From NCBI GenBank assembly GCA_036023115.1, contig JAYKKT010000087.1, positions 12,974,001 to 13,038,000 of the forward strand: 64,000 nucleotides of DNA, read 5' to 3'. The DNA comes from Brasenia schreberi (lineage: Eukaryota > Streptophyta > Magnoliopsida > Nymphaeales > Cabombaceae). Position numbers and translations under genes: made by a program. Shown piece by piece: positions 22,844 through 36,200 of the stretch (position 1 is the stretch's first letter; every line of letters begins with the position of its first letter). The notes beneath the pieces are model-generated. The model was not told where the DNA came from. It searched no databases and saw only the letters and a list, made by a program, of their open reading frames with translations.

Positions 22844-23003
22844 TTAAATAGGCTTGCCAGTGGGGAGGGGGAAAGGAGGAAGGGGGTTCGCAGGAGAAAA
22901 ATCCCGGCCGTCGGAAGAGATCTTGAGATTTACAATGTAAAGATAGACAGATGGGAATGGTCAAAAGAAGTGGGTAGGTCATTTCGGCTTGGTGTGGGTT
23001 GGT
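22844..23003 (-). promoter_or_regulatory. PAL promoter: TATA box and two AC elements
   Basis: Minus strand: TATTTAA at 22850-22844, about 215 bp upstream of the ATG. AC-type MYB sites lie at 22979-22973 (ACCTACC) and 23003-22996 (ACCAACCC). Paired AC elements are a known hallmark of phenylpropanoid gene promoters, bound by R2R3-MYB factors. Their survival argues that the gene was not a retrocopy. Confidence 0.75.
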
Positions 23004-23538
23004 GGAGACTGGCGTCAGCTCCAATCAACAAATGATGCAAAATTAACAGTCGATTAGTTCCACTTAATCCTTTTCCCCCAACGTTTTGAGCAACGAGTTA
23101 ACCGTTGGTTTGGGGCCTTTCGAGAAATCTAAAGGATGGGGGCTCTTCCTGTTCTTTGGCTTTTTTTTTTTCACAAAGAGGTCGGGTATGCACGCCCCAG
23201 GAATCGTGTTAATTTCACATATCATATTCGAAAATTTTACGGTTTAGACTTTCCAAGTTTTTCTATTTTAAGTTTTAATTATCTTTTAGATTTTCTTGCT
23301 ACTTAATGCACTAAATTGGTTGAGTTCGTGCTAAAAATACTTATGTATTCACGTTGCAGCTGATCATCTTGTTTGCAGTTAGGTTTTGTCTACGGAGTTT
23401 CCTTCCCTCTGCCTGATAACTCCAAAAATGGGCCGATCACATGCGACTGGAATCAAGGCCTTGACCTTTGAAGCACATTCTTGCTGAACGTACAAAATGG
23501 GACTACTACTTAAATAAAAAATGTTATATCAACTGAAG

Positions 23539-23604
<66 letters not shown>
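23539..23604. repeat. (CT)n(TA)n microsatellite
   Basis: A CT run directly followed by a TA run, upstream of the PAL pseudogene promoter. Confidence 0.95.
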
Positions 23605-23605
<1 letters not shown>

Positions 23606-25887
23606 CACATACGGCTTTGCTTGGAGTTGTCGGGGAAAATAGCCCCGCCAATTCTCTCCCGTATGATGAAAGAGAAAATAAAAAACTACGCTGAAATGGA
23701 ACGGATGTCCTTGTGAACGTACTTCGATGCTTTCCTAAATCACATTTCCTAATCTTTTTTTGGTCGAAAATCGCATTCCTAATTCACTAAGAAAAGAAGG
23801 TAAAATGAAATTATTTTCTTGGTAGAAACAACTCAACAATATGCTTTAGTGTGTTTTAAAATAAATACCCTCTACAGTTATCGAAAACCACCCCTTGCCC
23901 TGGTTGTGAGCCAGTGACATCAGCACAATTGGTTCATGCGCACAAGAGGGTTACCTAAACATGACATGTAAAAGACTTTGGAACGCACACGTGACGTTTG
24001 CAGGAATCTCACCAACCTCGAGCTGCCCAACCACGGATGAACATCTTTCTTGGATTCTCCCAATTTTTTTCTAAGAGAAATCTTTTTGAGAATGTTGATA
24101 TGGAAGATGATGGTGACTGAATGAAAGAGAAAAAGGAAACCAGGTGGCCATATTTCAACGTTGCTCTTGCTGATCAACATTCTCTCTTTATATATGTTTT
24201 AGTATATAATTTTGCATAAATATCTTCATCATTCTATAAATTTAAATGAAAGTATTGTTACATTTTTTTATACGTTTATATATATGTACATGTGTTTGTG
24301 TATGTTAAGCTCGAGATTGGATTCGTTCAACAGGAGATTTTTTTGCTCCCAGCGATTATTTGCATCAAGTAAAATATCCTCGGATTCACTAAAAACGAAA
24401 AATAAACAGTAAGAATGAGTTGCCTTTCATTGTCGCGTCTCATTACGGAAACCTGATACTTTTGTTGATCAAATGAGGAACCCGGAACGGAGTTTATCAA
24501 CTTGAGATTGTTTGCATTTTGCCCAAACCCAAACTTGATGAGGTCAATCAGTTGCACCTGACCTCAATGGACGTTTAATGTAATCGCTGTTTCTGCGGTA
24601 CGACTCGCATCACATATACGAATACTTCAACAACGTTGAGAGAAGCACTAGTACCATCCTCGTAACTTCATATATTGGGATATTATTTACTTGCATTATT
24701 AGTTAAATAACGAAGCAAAGAAGCTTTATTTTCTCCCGGCATCTTTCTCTTTTCCGGATTAGTTAGGATATTTTCATTTATTTATAGTGGGTTTATTATT
24801 ATACTCGTCTCTTACACCAGCATAAATATGAGATTATATGGGCGATCAAGTAAGGATGAAGAATGAAAGCGGTTTCGTCTAGTTGATGTGGATCAAGTGT
24901 TGTATCGTTTAGATGTTTATTTCACGTTATTCAAGATGAATGTTTCCGAAATCAATGAATAAGCAGGGATAAACGATCAGAAAACCAAAAATTTGATGAA
25001 CTGATCGTGTAAGTTAATTACAGGCAAACGTACAGTGATGTAGCTCGATCGATGTCCATAACTGTCGAGCGGTCTTTCTGCATCATACATCCGAATTAAG
25101 AGTGCTAAGGTCGATGAGTTAACTTGTGCGAATTAAACGAAAAAAAAAACATTTCATTTGGTGAACTACTTACTACTCATGTCAACCTTTGGTTTCCTTG
25201 TTAGAGCAAGAATTCAGCGGGGACGTATTGATGGTGCCCCTGGTTTTATTTAAGTACAAATTTTATAATAAACTAACGAGCTTTCTTGAGGCGATCGAAC
25301 TGAGCCGCATCAAGTTCATGTTCAGCTCTGATGAACGGAAAAGGGACAGGGATGATTTGAACCTATCCCAACTACCAGCGACTCGATCCATTTATGAGCC
25401 AATATAGTTATGCACATCGTCCTGCGTTTGTCCGGTAGCAAGAAAACGTATACTCCATACGATGTGATGCGCGAAAGGCGTTACTAATAATAGCCCATAA
25501 GTTAAAACGGTCGGCTAGCTAATACCGTAGCCTACGGCTTTAACCGTAACCTATTATTTTCAAAATTAGGGTTACCTGGATCCATCACACTGTCTTCATG
25601 ATGTAGATCCTATCATTGAACCGATCTACACGGTAAGCTGATTTTTTCCTTTCTCCGTTCCCATAAGAATTGTAGACTGTATAATTAAAACGCGAGCTAA
25701 TGTGAAAAGTTGCTTCTTAGTTAATGAGAAACCTGAACAACTCGACTGAGAAACCGTCATCTTCATTGATATAGTCCACTTTCTCGAATTATAGAACTTT
25801 TACCATTAGATTCCACCGATACGGGAATTAGGTGCAGATTAAAATAATTAGTGTTCGATCATCATACCATACGTACCTGGGAAATTA

Positions 25888-25889
<2 letters not shown>

Positions 25890-25918
<29 letters not shown>

Positions 25919-25919
25919 T
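25890..25919. repeat. (GT)n(AT)n microsatellite
   Basis: A short compound dinucleotide repeat in gene-poor DNA. Confidence 0.9.
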
Positions 25920-26419
25920 AAAGCATATATCAACTGTGAATCAGTTCCAACAAATGCAAGTAGATAATTCAAGGAAGCAAATTAAAATGGATTAACGACA
26001 TGAAGAAAAAAGAGTCAATTTTGTTAACCTAACACACACCACCAACCATCAAAGGGAGTAGGTGGGTGGGGCACGAGCTATGCTCTCCACCAACCTTTTG
26101 TAGCAAGATATCTTATTTACTTAATATATATTTATTTCTTGGTGGGGTAGGAGGAAATGGGGACAGATGACACGCTCTGTGCCAACCAAACCATGGAGTT
26201 TGGTGGTGAATTCCTTTCACCAACCTACCGCGCACAAAGAGCCAAAGACAAGCTTGTCTTCCTTTCAAATCTTATTTGTGTTGTTCAACTTGGAGAGTTG
26301 GTAGTTTGATATTTTCGAAGTAATTTTGCATAAAACCAAACTTCATACACGAGGGGTCACACGCGGGCATACACAAAAAGGTACGTACGTTTTACTCAGA
26401 GAGAGAGAGAGTGTGTGTG

Positions 26420-26522
26420 TTTTAGGTACAACAAGGAAACTGGAGCCAAGATGCGCACACCCCCGTTGTCGAACTCACGACCTTCAACTTGTGATTAAGC
26501 CCCTTAACCAGGTGACAAGAGA
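26420..26522 (-). mobile_element. tRNA-derived SINE, copy E (best A and B boxes)
   Basis: The minus strand reads A box TGGTTAAGGGGC (plus 26499-26510) and B box GAGTTCGACAACGG (plus 26463-26476) about 25 nt apart, then GGCTCCAGTTTCC, TTGTACC and an A-rich end. It is the copy with the most canonical pol III promoter, while its body differs most from the other copies. Confidence 0.65.
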
Positions 26523-26710
26523 GAGACACAGTTGGTTGAACAGGTACATCACACAACATATTAAAAGTTCAGTTATTTATCTATTCTATTCCCTCATAAA
26601 TTCTCTTTCTTAAATATAAACACATATTTTAGTATTCTTTTTAATTTGTATGGCCTTCTATTGCCATCTAAAATTCTAAGAAGGTCACTATAACAAAATT
26701 CCACAGGGGT

Positions 26711-27144
26711 ATTCATGGTTCGGTTCTAGCATCAATGTCGAATTTAACTATTACTCTTGGTTTTCAATTTTTAGAGAACCGACCTGAGCTGAACCGTGCT
26801 ATGCTAGAATCGGACCGCCAGTTCTAGTTTGGTTCGATTGTGAACCACGGTTTTACTTATTTAAGAGTTTTGTTAAATACAATATATTATGCCATCAGAT
26901 TATTGGGATATGTAATCCACATTTAATATGTATATGAGGTTATAAAACTTATATATAAACTTGTCAAGATCTATATATAAGTATATATATACAAACACAT
27001 TTTGTATTTTATATGTATATAAGATTATAAAGCTCATATATATATATATAAACTTATAAAGATTTATATTTACATGTATATAAACTTTACATATATAATG
27101 GTTCAGTTTGGTTCAATTCTCAACACTAGAACCATGAACCGAAT
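26711..27144. mobile_element. Possible hAT-type MITE with GGTTC/GAACC ends
   Basis: Left ATTCATGGTTCGGTTCTAG (26711) faces the near-inverted CTAGAACCATGAACCGAAT (27126-27144). Further GGTTC and GAACC motifs cluster near both ends, and the middle is TATA-rich. No coding capacity; no target duplication identified. Confidence 0.45.
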
Positions 27145-28429
27145 CATCAGGTATTTTTTCCAAACCAAACCATCGTCAGACATCGGTTCTGGCGGTCCTA
27201 CAAAATGTTGTATTGTCCATTAATTTTGCGGTACTCGGAAGTATATAAAGTTCCCGCCATACAAACTTTTTGCCCTTTAAAACATCTATTGTAAATCAAC
27301 CGCAAAACTTGTCACACCTGTTTTTACAGGGATTTAGATGAATGGTCACTCACATTATACCATGGGTGCACATAGGCCTGATCAAATCAAACGTCCGTGA
27401 GTTACAGTAAGAAGAAAAGGTCTTTTATTGGCCAGCTGTGTTAGGAAACCCTCTGCACGGGCACTGAACTTGCAACCATTAACTAAGAAATTCTTTGCCA
27501 GTGCATCACAAAACTAGGCAAAAACTAAGAAATGTTGAATTGTTACACATCCTCAGATTCATCGTCAATTTTTTCATGTTATATTCACCAGCGTATCATC
27601 AAACCAACAAAAGTTTGTAACTTGAAATCGAGGTTACCAACTCAGTGGAATGCCCAAACCATTACCTATCAAAAGAAACTTATATTTATCAGCATCAACA
27701 TGTCAAATGAAGACAGCCCCTCACATTGCCCATAATAACCGAAAATCCAAATATCACCCTTCAAACTCTCTTAGGCAATAACCTGGCAAAAGAAACTTGT
27801 ATTTATCAGAGTTCTCTACAACACGTAATGCTCATTACAATTGAATGCAATCGTTATGATGCCCATATGAGTTAATGGTTCACCTGCTAATACACATCAT
27901 ATAATGCCCACAACCATTATGAATGTAATATTCTTCATAATGATATTTTACCTGACAAAATACATCATATAAGAGATATCCTATCACTAACAAACACAAC
28001 AACTGGAGTTGGCCTCAATCTACATGCCCGCCACTGACTTCAGCTCAATTGAAAGGAAAAGCTACAGTTGAAGATCACCTAATGTGCTTCAATTAGCTGG
28101 GTACTCGGCGTATAAATGACTATTAATAATCAGAAAACAGCCAATGTAATGTAACATTCTGTTCTACCATTAAGCAGCAATCAAACCTGTGAAACATATC
28201 AGACACTGTGAGCATATTTAGCAATCAAATGTGTCAAACAATGCAGTGGAAGGTCACTGAGTCAACTTAGTCTATGCCATCATTAACAATATCCAACATA
28301 TGACAGACTCATAGAAGTTGAGACGTTAAGAATTTTGCAACTTGCAATGATTGCACATGGTTTATTATCTCATTAAGCCTTGCTAATGACCCACATAATT
28401 AAAAAAGAATACAGCTAAGTGTGTCTACG

Positions 28430-29030
28430 GTGATCATCGAACACCAAAAGAGGACTTGAGAAAACTTCATTTGAGCTGAAATATCCATTGGAGACTTTGA
28501 ACGAGACGGACTATGAAACAGATTTTGTACAACTCCAAACCTCAAAGAAGAAAGCTTGCAATGGTTGAGATCTGTTGTAGAGGTGAAGAAACAGAATGAG
28601 ATTGTACTAGACTTGAGGAGACAATACGCTCCGAGAGAAGTGGAATGGAACAGACCACCCGCAGGCTGAATACAGATGGATGTTTCAGGCACTCTACCGA
28701 AGTTGCAGCCGTTGTTGGTATAGTTAGAGCTTCGAGAAGAACTTGGGGACTTGCAACATATTAAACGCAGAGTTATGGGAGGGGTGCTTGAGGGACTGCA
28801 ACTGGCATGGAGGAAAGGAATCAGCCTATTAACTGTGGCGATCTAGTGACACGGGAGGAGGAACCTTCGAATGCACTGCTGAAACTAAGGAGTGCGACAT
28901 CAGAGTTCAACACGTACAGCGGGAGGGAAATAGAGTTAGCGCCAAGTTAGTTACACTTGCATTTGGCCTACCACATACTTGAGTTACCACTAGATGAAAT
29001 TGCTGAAGCAATCAAGGAAGATCAAGAAGG
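28430..29030 (+). mobile_element. RNase H (RVT_3-type) LINE remnant
   Basis: The three forward frames give connected text such as LNTDGCFRHSTEVAAVVGIVR, then NLGTCNILNAELWGVLEGLQLAW. This matches the plant LINE-associated RNase H pattern (NTDGA.., ..AELWALLEGL..AW). Frameshifts and stops break it. No 3' tail or target duplication was recognised. Confidence 0.7.
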
Positions 29031-30788
29031 TTTATGGTTGTATACATTAGCACTTAGTTGTTTTGCGATATCATTAATTACCCAAAGAAAAATGGACTTT
29101 TCTGGCAAAAAACTCATGCTGGTTCATACTTTTTAAGTGTTGTCACTAGTTTTTTTTGAAAAGCATAAGAAGCGTATTCAATGATACAAACAGTCGGTTA
29201 TTTCTCCTATAGGGCTTAGGTGGGATTGGAAGAAGGAACTCTACGTTGTTCATAAGTTGGTGCAATATAAATATAATTATTGCACTGTTGTCTTGGCGAA
29301 AAATTCAACGTAATAAATAGACAAAAGAGAGAGAAAAAGTATAGCATGCATTGCTTCCTCTTTACCCTCTCTCTTCTTTTATTATAAAAATCACACCATG
29401 AGAATAATAATATTATACCTGTCACCCTGGCTTTTCACTGAAAGCAAGAAAAAGTCTCTCTCGTAACTTTATATTATGAACTACTTTTTTCTGGAAGAAG
29501 AAAGTGATGATAAATTTGGTTTTAATAGCCGCCTATAATTCCCCTAGAAAATGAGGATTGAACAGGACATAAGCTCCCAAACATGATTTGTTTTGAATAG
29601 GCAGGCTCTCTTTTGGAAGGAAAGGGTAATGTGATTGATAAACCACCCACTCCTTTTGCTTCTCACTATGGATGGCTTCCTTGTCATGCGGAGGAAAAGA
29701 AAGGCCTTAAACTCCCAACTCTTCTTCTTTCTTTTTGCTTCTCCGTGTGTGTGGCTTCCTAGTCTTACAACTTTGGTCCCACTCACAGCCTTGTAAATAA
29801 TAGTTTGGAACCTGCATCAGGCCAAATCTTTATTGCATGACGAAATTAGTAACCTGTACTTTTTCTTTAACCTAAAATGATGCACTTACTGAGGAAATAT
29901 AGTGAAGATGGGTGGCTTCTGATGATTGGGATCTAAAAGCACCTCAAGTAAGGGCGTAAGTTCAGTCTGCCCTTTTTTTCTTCTTTGAGCACTTCTTCTC
30001 ACATGCTGGATGGTACTCTGCGCTGAACCAAGACCAATGCGTTCGATCCGATAGTGTTAACTATCATGCACGTTAGCTCTTCATGCATTCTTAAGACTTT
30101 CACTGGTAGAGTAGTACCATGGCGCTAAAGGTGAGCACAAGTTCATGCTAAACCCAATTAGACTCTATGATGACTTAGCCATGAAGTTTTGTGCTTGACT
30201 AAGAGAAAGCAAACAAATGCTACTTCTGTTTGGGAGTTTACTGATCATAATCATATAACCACAACTGTTGGGAGATCGCATTTGGCGGTCTTAATCTCTC
30301 ACTTTAACCCCTTCCAAGTGAGGACCAGTCCTTATGCCCAAAGCGTCTCCAGGCTCTTCATCAACATACATTCTCAGCATTAAATGCGACCCGATCCATC
30401 AACTATTTTTCAAAATCCAAAGGCTTTCTAGTAAGTCTAAGACTCACGAAACCCAAAGTTGGGTAAATCATATGGATCTCCACCTCCAAACAGAGCAAGT
30501 CACAATTTGGGCAAAAAGACTCTTGCGAAGCGGCAAGACTCTTCCCAAATCCATTTGGGCAATGAAAACCAAACCGGATTCTTACGAACACCATCCACGT
30601 GCTGCGTCCGTCTGTTCTGTTGGTCAAGTATATAACGCCAATCACTGCGCTGATGATAATATATTGGGAAAATTTATATAACGTCAGGGTATGGGTCTTC
30701 CTTCTTGGTTTCTGAATCACTTGGATCCGTAACGTGAAAGCCATTGAATCGAACCATCGAGGATCTAGCGTGCGTGTGTGTGTGTGTG

Positions 30789-30819
<31 letters not shown>

Positions 30820-30960
30820 ATCACTCAGCACAAGGAGATGAAATACGGAGATATAAACTTGGCGTGGTACACAATGAGATTAGGAAGGGTAACAAGAAAA
30901 ACCAGCACAAGATGCTAACACAAATTAACGCATGTCTATATGAATTCTAGAAGGACGGTA
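29031..30960. other. Intergenic region
   Basis: No supported gene. It includes a (GT)n/(GA)n microsatellite at 30772-30819. Only short frames without family features occur. Confidence 0.55.
30772..30819. repeat. (GT)n..(GA)n microsatellite
   Basis: A TG run then a GA run, downstream of the small membrane-protein gene. Confidence 0.9.
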
Positions 30961-30995
30961 AAGAAGATTATGATACGATGGCGGAAAGAACGCTG

Positions 30996-31187
30996 CTACG
31001 CCTCCGGTGGCTTGTTCTGATGAACGGGTGCAAACGTTGGCGGAGGAGTCGGCGCGCCGTAGACGGGTGGTAGCGCCACCATCTGCGCCTCTTTTCTTCC
31101 CGCCGATTTGCCCAATAAGTAACAACCAAGACCGATGAGGACCACCAGTGCAATAAAGGGAAGAGACACCACTATCACATAACCCAT
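30996..31187 (-). CDS. Small single-pass membrane protein, Pro-rich tail
   Basis: 63 residues from the ATG at 31187 (MGYVIVVSLPFIALVV). One hydrophobic segment spans residues 2-24, then a basic stretch GKSAGRKEA, then a Pro-rich tail (PPVYGAPTPPPTFAPVH). It resembles a conserved family of very short plant proteins of unknown function with the same hydrophobic-basic-proline layout. In-frame codons upstream to 31277 belong to the leader. A 5' UTR intron is well marked: donor CTAG/GTACGA at 31430 and acceptor TGCAG/GTC at 31257 (minus strand), giving a leader exon near 31431-31560 and an exon from 31256. An intron close to the start codon often boosts expression. Function unknown; no catalytic motif seen. 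Confidence 0.75.
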   Translation of the reverse strand: MGYVIVVSLPFIALVVLIGLGCYLLGKSAGRKEAQMVALPPVYGAPTPPPTFAPVHQNKPPEA

Positions 31188-31256
31188 CTTCCAGTTGATT
31201 AAACCTCCCTTTAGACGAAACAGAACCAAAAGACAGTGACTGCGATAGCTATTGAC

Positions 31257-31430
31257 CTGCACGCACACAATATGCATGCATAAGAGATATCAGATTCAAC
31301 ACCAATTTCTTGATTCAATTAGGAATTGAATAGATTCAATCAAAGACAGGAGAAAAAGTTTATAGTTCTTTTATCAAAAGAAAAGAATTTCCTTCACTCG
31401 AAAGAAGAACTAATTAGGCGTAGTTCGTAC
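31257..31430 (-). other. 5' UTR intron of the small membrane-protein gene
   Basis: A 174-bp GT..AG intron, predicted from a strong donor (GTACGA) and a pyrimidine-poor but usable acceptor (GTGCGTGCAG). Inferred from splice sites only. Confidence 0.55.
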
Positions 31431-31560
31431 CTAGCTGCGTCGGTGACGAGGAGAGGACGTGGGTGGTGATGAATCGAAGCGGAAAGAGAGAATTGGCAGG
31501 TGGGTGAAGAAGAAGGAGAAGGGCTTGCGTGGAGACTGAAGACGGGGGAACCTCGTAGAG

Positions 31561-32880
31561 ATCGCCGACACGGCAGATGTAAAAGATATGCACGTCAACT
31601 GAGGGTAGTTTGGGAAAGTAACTAAGCAGGTTTATAGCAAGCTACATGAATCTGGAGATGACAAAATCCGTCGGACCCAGCCCTCATAAAAATACGAGGC
31701 TGGAAGAAATCTCAACTCATGTTTATGTAAGATTATTCACTTAAAACTTGTTTCACCCAAGAGTTATTGTGGTGTGTTCTTACTCGCTTATAACTACATC
31801 GTTGTTATGAATGGTTGAGTTGGATTCTAGAGTTTGATCCCTCTTTAGATCCAAACAAGTCTACAAAGGAGACCCAATTAAGGTTTTCGTGTTGGTGTGT
31901 GATTCTAGCCTTGTTTGAATGGTCAAACAGTTTTATAGGAAAAGTTGGATCTATGAATTTTTAGTAGAATCTCATTATATTATTTTGGGGATTTTACAGT
32001 TGTTCGGACTTTGATTCTCGTCTATCTTTTGTGCGTCTGGGGTGGAGGGCTAGTTGAGTTGGTCTGATTATTATGTAGGCTATGCATTAATAGTGATTTT
32101 AAACTTAATTAGGGATTAAATGAGATAACTCAAATGCATTGCATATGGATATTGCTTCTTGAAATGGATTTAGATATAAATCTATGCCCTGGTGAAGGTA
32201 GGGGATATGCTTTTTCCAATAGGAGCATGTTAGAAGTCGATTGATGTAGTTTTGGATATGCATGTATTCTAATTATTATTTAGAAATGTTACATTAAACT
32301 GTTGCTGTATTTTGTTGACTATTATTTGTATAATATGTATGTTTGACAAAAGTCGGCTGTTGTTGGTTCTTCGTGTGAGTTGATTGATGATGACAAAGAT
32401 TAATTTATTTTATCATTAGAATTTTGATGATGATTTGATAATAAGTTATGTGATTGAATGATATAAGTAATACAGGGAAATTATAAACTTAATTATATGA
32501 AAATACTAGTTGTACTGTGCTTGCTTATTATATAGAGTATCTAAAGATCCAGTTGCGATTCGAGCCCTTGGATGTTCAACCACAGGAAAGGATGGGCTCC
32601 CTTGCACCTTTGTCGTGTATGTCAGTGTGTATAAAGAAGATGAGTTTTATTTGTAAATTTTGTAAATGAATATGGTACAATGAAATATATGATTATGCAG
32701 AGTCGAGATGCAAGTTATTTGGACCTAGAAAGGTGTACATGAATAAATATTAGCTTAAATATTGAAATTTTCTTACCATCTCATGCCTCAAACTTTGGTC
32801 CATCTTCTCATAATCTTCCAAACTTTGGGTACATGTCATTTACACTGCGATCTTCCTACTTTTAGCTAGGCATTCTTAAA
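31561..32880. other. Intergenic AT-rich region
   Basis: I see no gene or recognisable repeat here beyond the promoter of the small membrane-protein gene at its left edge. Confidence 0.5.
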
Positions 32881-32884
32881 ACTG

Positions 32885-33200
32885 TTGCAGCCTTGAAACA
32901 CGAGTTCCAACTCAAACTCGCTCGTGGTGATACGTATGTATGGTTTGATGTTTGGCTTGGGCATGAACCAATCGGGTTGCAGGTGAATTTTGTTAATACG
33001 GTTGACGTAGACTTGAAGGTGAAAGACCTTTGGAACGACGACAGTTGGAACTTGTCCATATATTCCACTTCTATTTTCACCCACATTCAATTTTGAAACA
33101 TGAGGACACTATTTTACATTGCTTGCGTGACTGCCACACATCACGTCAAATGTGGCTTTCCTAAGAACGTCTTCGTCTTTCTTCCTACACCACAACCTTC
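32885..33200 (+). mobile_element. L1-type LINE remnant (zf-RVT region)
   Basis: Reads FQLKLARGDTYVWFDVWLGHEP, then VKDLWNDDSWNLS and ILHCLRDCHTSRQMWL. These match the region after the reverse transcriptase of plant L1 LINEs, including the Cys/His zinc-binding block (HCLRDC). Frame breaks occur within 300 bp and the rest of the element is not seen. Confidence 0.75.
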
Positions 33201-36200
33201 AATCTTGGCTCAAAAATAACCTCCGCCGGACATCAGCTATCGCTTTGCAACGGGCATCTGGTGGTTGTGGCATTCATTGGAGAGTAAATCTCGTGAAGGA
33301 GACCAACCCATGAACCGCCAATGTGGTCTTAGGCCGGCTCCTCAAAGACAGTATACACTGACACCGATTACGAGCTAAGCTTCACAATCATCACCAACCA
33401 ATTTTCAGTACCCACCACCGCATTCCCCTGTGCGCCATTCTGCTACTTGTTGGGAGCACTACGAGTATTGGAGGAACTTTTCGCTGAAAGATTGAACAAT
33501 GGATCCTCGGCTTCTTGGGCACTGGTCCAACCAACCACATACATCCTTCAAGTAGAGCTCCAAGATTTCCTCTAAGGCCTGGCTCAGGTCCATGACTTCA
33601 TCAACCAGAAGTGCGCACTCAACTCCCCTTGAAGCTACTCTCCTCAGCACTCGAATACAATTATGGGAACTATAAACCGTCATTCTAGATCGTTTTAGCC
33701 TAGATGGGAGGACTAATACTACTCTAGATCCGAAGACACCCCAGCCTGTCTTCTCATTCTCATTCTGTATAGTTTTTTTTAATCTCTGTTGTACTTGTGA
33801 CCCTTAAATAAAATATATATATCGTGGTGCTTTGTTAGACGGCTAAGCGTGAAAGTTGACCAAGGCGAGCCCTCTGACTTGGGGGGTGATAGAAATCCCG
33901 CCAATGATATATACCCAAGGATCCAAATAGAGTTGTCAATATGGCCCAACCCCTTACCTCGTGGGCCGAAGGAAATGTGGGCTAGGCAGGCCCACATATT
34001 GCGTGGGCCAAAAAATAGCTTGCCCACCCGAAGGGTCATGGGCTTGGCCGGCCGAGTGAGAACACACAGAAACCATTGAGGAATTATAATTAATTCGTAC
34101 ATCGTTTAAGTGGTTGCTTCTAGCTGTTAGGTGGGAAATTGTAATTCTTGGGTCTAGGTTATGCTCCTATCCGAACTTGAGATGGACCTGAACAAGATCA
34201 AATGAGGAAAAAAACATGATTGATACGTACACACTCTTTTTACTGTACACACTTCTTTTTTATCGTTTTTTCCAAAATACTCATGGTTATTTTCAGTAAT
34301 TATGAAAATACCTCTTGACAAAAATAAAAGAAAGAAGAATGAAAAACTGATCAAAATTTGTCAAAAAATGAAAAAAATAAGAAGAATCGAAAGAAAGAAA
34401 AATAAAAAAAGATTATAAAATGATCGATTCAAAGGATTCGTCAATTTATGTTTTTAATTTTTTTTATTAGTTGTTTTGATTAATTTTAATTGATTTCTCA
34501 ACCATTAGGACATTTCAACAGAAGAGAAGCACATGAGGCACATCTCTCTCAATGATACGCACACTTTGGAAGATGAGCATCTCTTCTCTAAAGACAATCT
34601 AGTTTTTCTTTTCCAATTTTTATGTTTCTTAATTCTTAGGTTGATGTGAGTCACATATCTTCTTCCGTTTTTTAGTTTTATTTTTTCTTTTTTATTCTAT
34701 CTTTTTTTAATGAGATTTATAAGAATATGCATTGAGTTGGGAAGAGAACAACTGCACTAAGTGAAACATTAATTATCGGAGAAAAAAATCGTGTTAAATG
34801 AACCTTTATCAGAACTAGGTGAGAGAAGAGTTTGGGTGAGAAAAGAGAGAGAAATGTTGAGAGACAATAAGGGAGGAAAAAATATGAAGAGTAATTTTGG
34901 TGTTTGAGTGTGATAGTAAAAGGGAACTACAAACCAACGATAAGGGAATCATGTGACAAATTCGGAACGAATTTCCCTTTAGCTATTTAACGGTGGGTTC
35001 GGAAGGCCTCGTCGAGTTGTTCTTCAATAACCCTTTTGTAATTGACGTGGAGACAACCGGAGAGAGGATGGCAAATCGCGAAGAAGTTAAACCAAAATCA
35101 TCGACGGACAAGGTAAGATCCAATTTTGAGTTTTGTTTCGCTTTTGCGGCGAATGGCCGGGCGTGCGCACCAGTAGAGAGCAAGGATTGGGATATGGAGA
35201 CGTGCGCACCACATACGGGTTCTGAAAAAAAAGAAAAAAAGAACCAGATGGAGGTGGATTTCGCTGGAAATCAGCCCGAAAAATGGTCAGGACTAAGGAT
35301 AATCAACCGATTGGCTTCCCGACAACTTTTTCAGCAACCGGTTGATCGACCGGAGGAGATATCAATGCCAATTGATAGCACTACTCTAGATTATGTACAT
35401 GCTATGCTTATAATTATACTACAAACAATATATGGGTTTCATTCAGGAACAATGAATACATTAACCTAGTTTAAGTTAATTGAATTGACAATTATAATTA
35501 TGTGGTGAATGGTTCTAAGACCGACCCTCTGCTAATTGTTTCTATTGAGGGATCTTAATCTTAATTGAAATACATATAGTAATAGCCTACGTCTGAATTT
35601 TCTGGCTTACTGTGAGATATAGATAAACTGACATACCTCATCTTAACGATTTGACTATTAACGGTATGCGAATCCATGAGGAAATTTTGGTCACTTGGCT
35701 GACCTTGGAAGAGTCACTTTTTTCGTCCGTAAACAGCATAGTTCGGGTCGGCATTGAATTGGGATCCAGCAAAGCTCAGCTGCTGACTTTAGGGGTGCAA
35801 GTTGGAGTGCTCATGGGTCTGCAAATTTACAGATTTTCAGTTATTAATCTGGCGTTTGACAAGCTAGAGTTATTTCAAAAGGCAAGCTAAATCTATCCTT
35901 GATTGAACCTTTGATCAGTGTCTCGAAAACATTTAAATAAAAGAATATGTGGATCTCCAGGTGCGAATTTTCAGGTAATTGTTGATTGAGCTTATGAGAT
36001 TAGATGAATTCATTTCCATGTCGACCTTCGTTTTTTAGACGAAGCCTGTTTGAGAGCAGCGACCCACTGGGAAAATACTGAAGGTTTATGACATGTTCAT
36101 GCATAAGCTATCCAACTTCTTGTTGAGACCTGCTTAGAAATGGGGCTACATTGCATCTAACAAAGTGAAGATGGGAAGTAAAAATGTAACTTTGAGGGGC

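Larger units (their letters stand above)
23037..28429. other. Gene-poor intergenic region
   Basis: No coding region that I can support. It contains microsatellites, a SINE (26420-26522) and a possible MITE (26711-27144); the rest is AT-rich with only short random frames. Confidence 0.6.

Noticed and set aside
34993..35469. 158-codon plus-strand frame
   Set aside because: No recognisable domain, no splice partners, low-complexity lysine stretch; likely chance.
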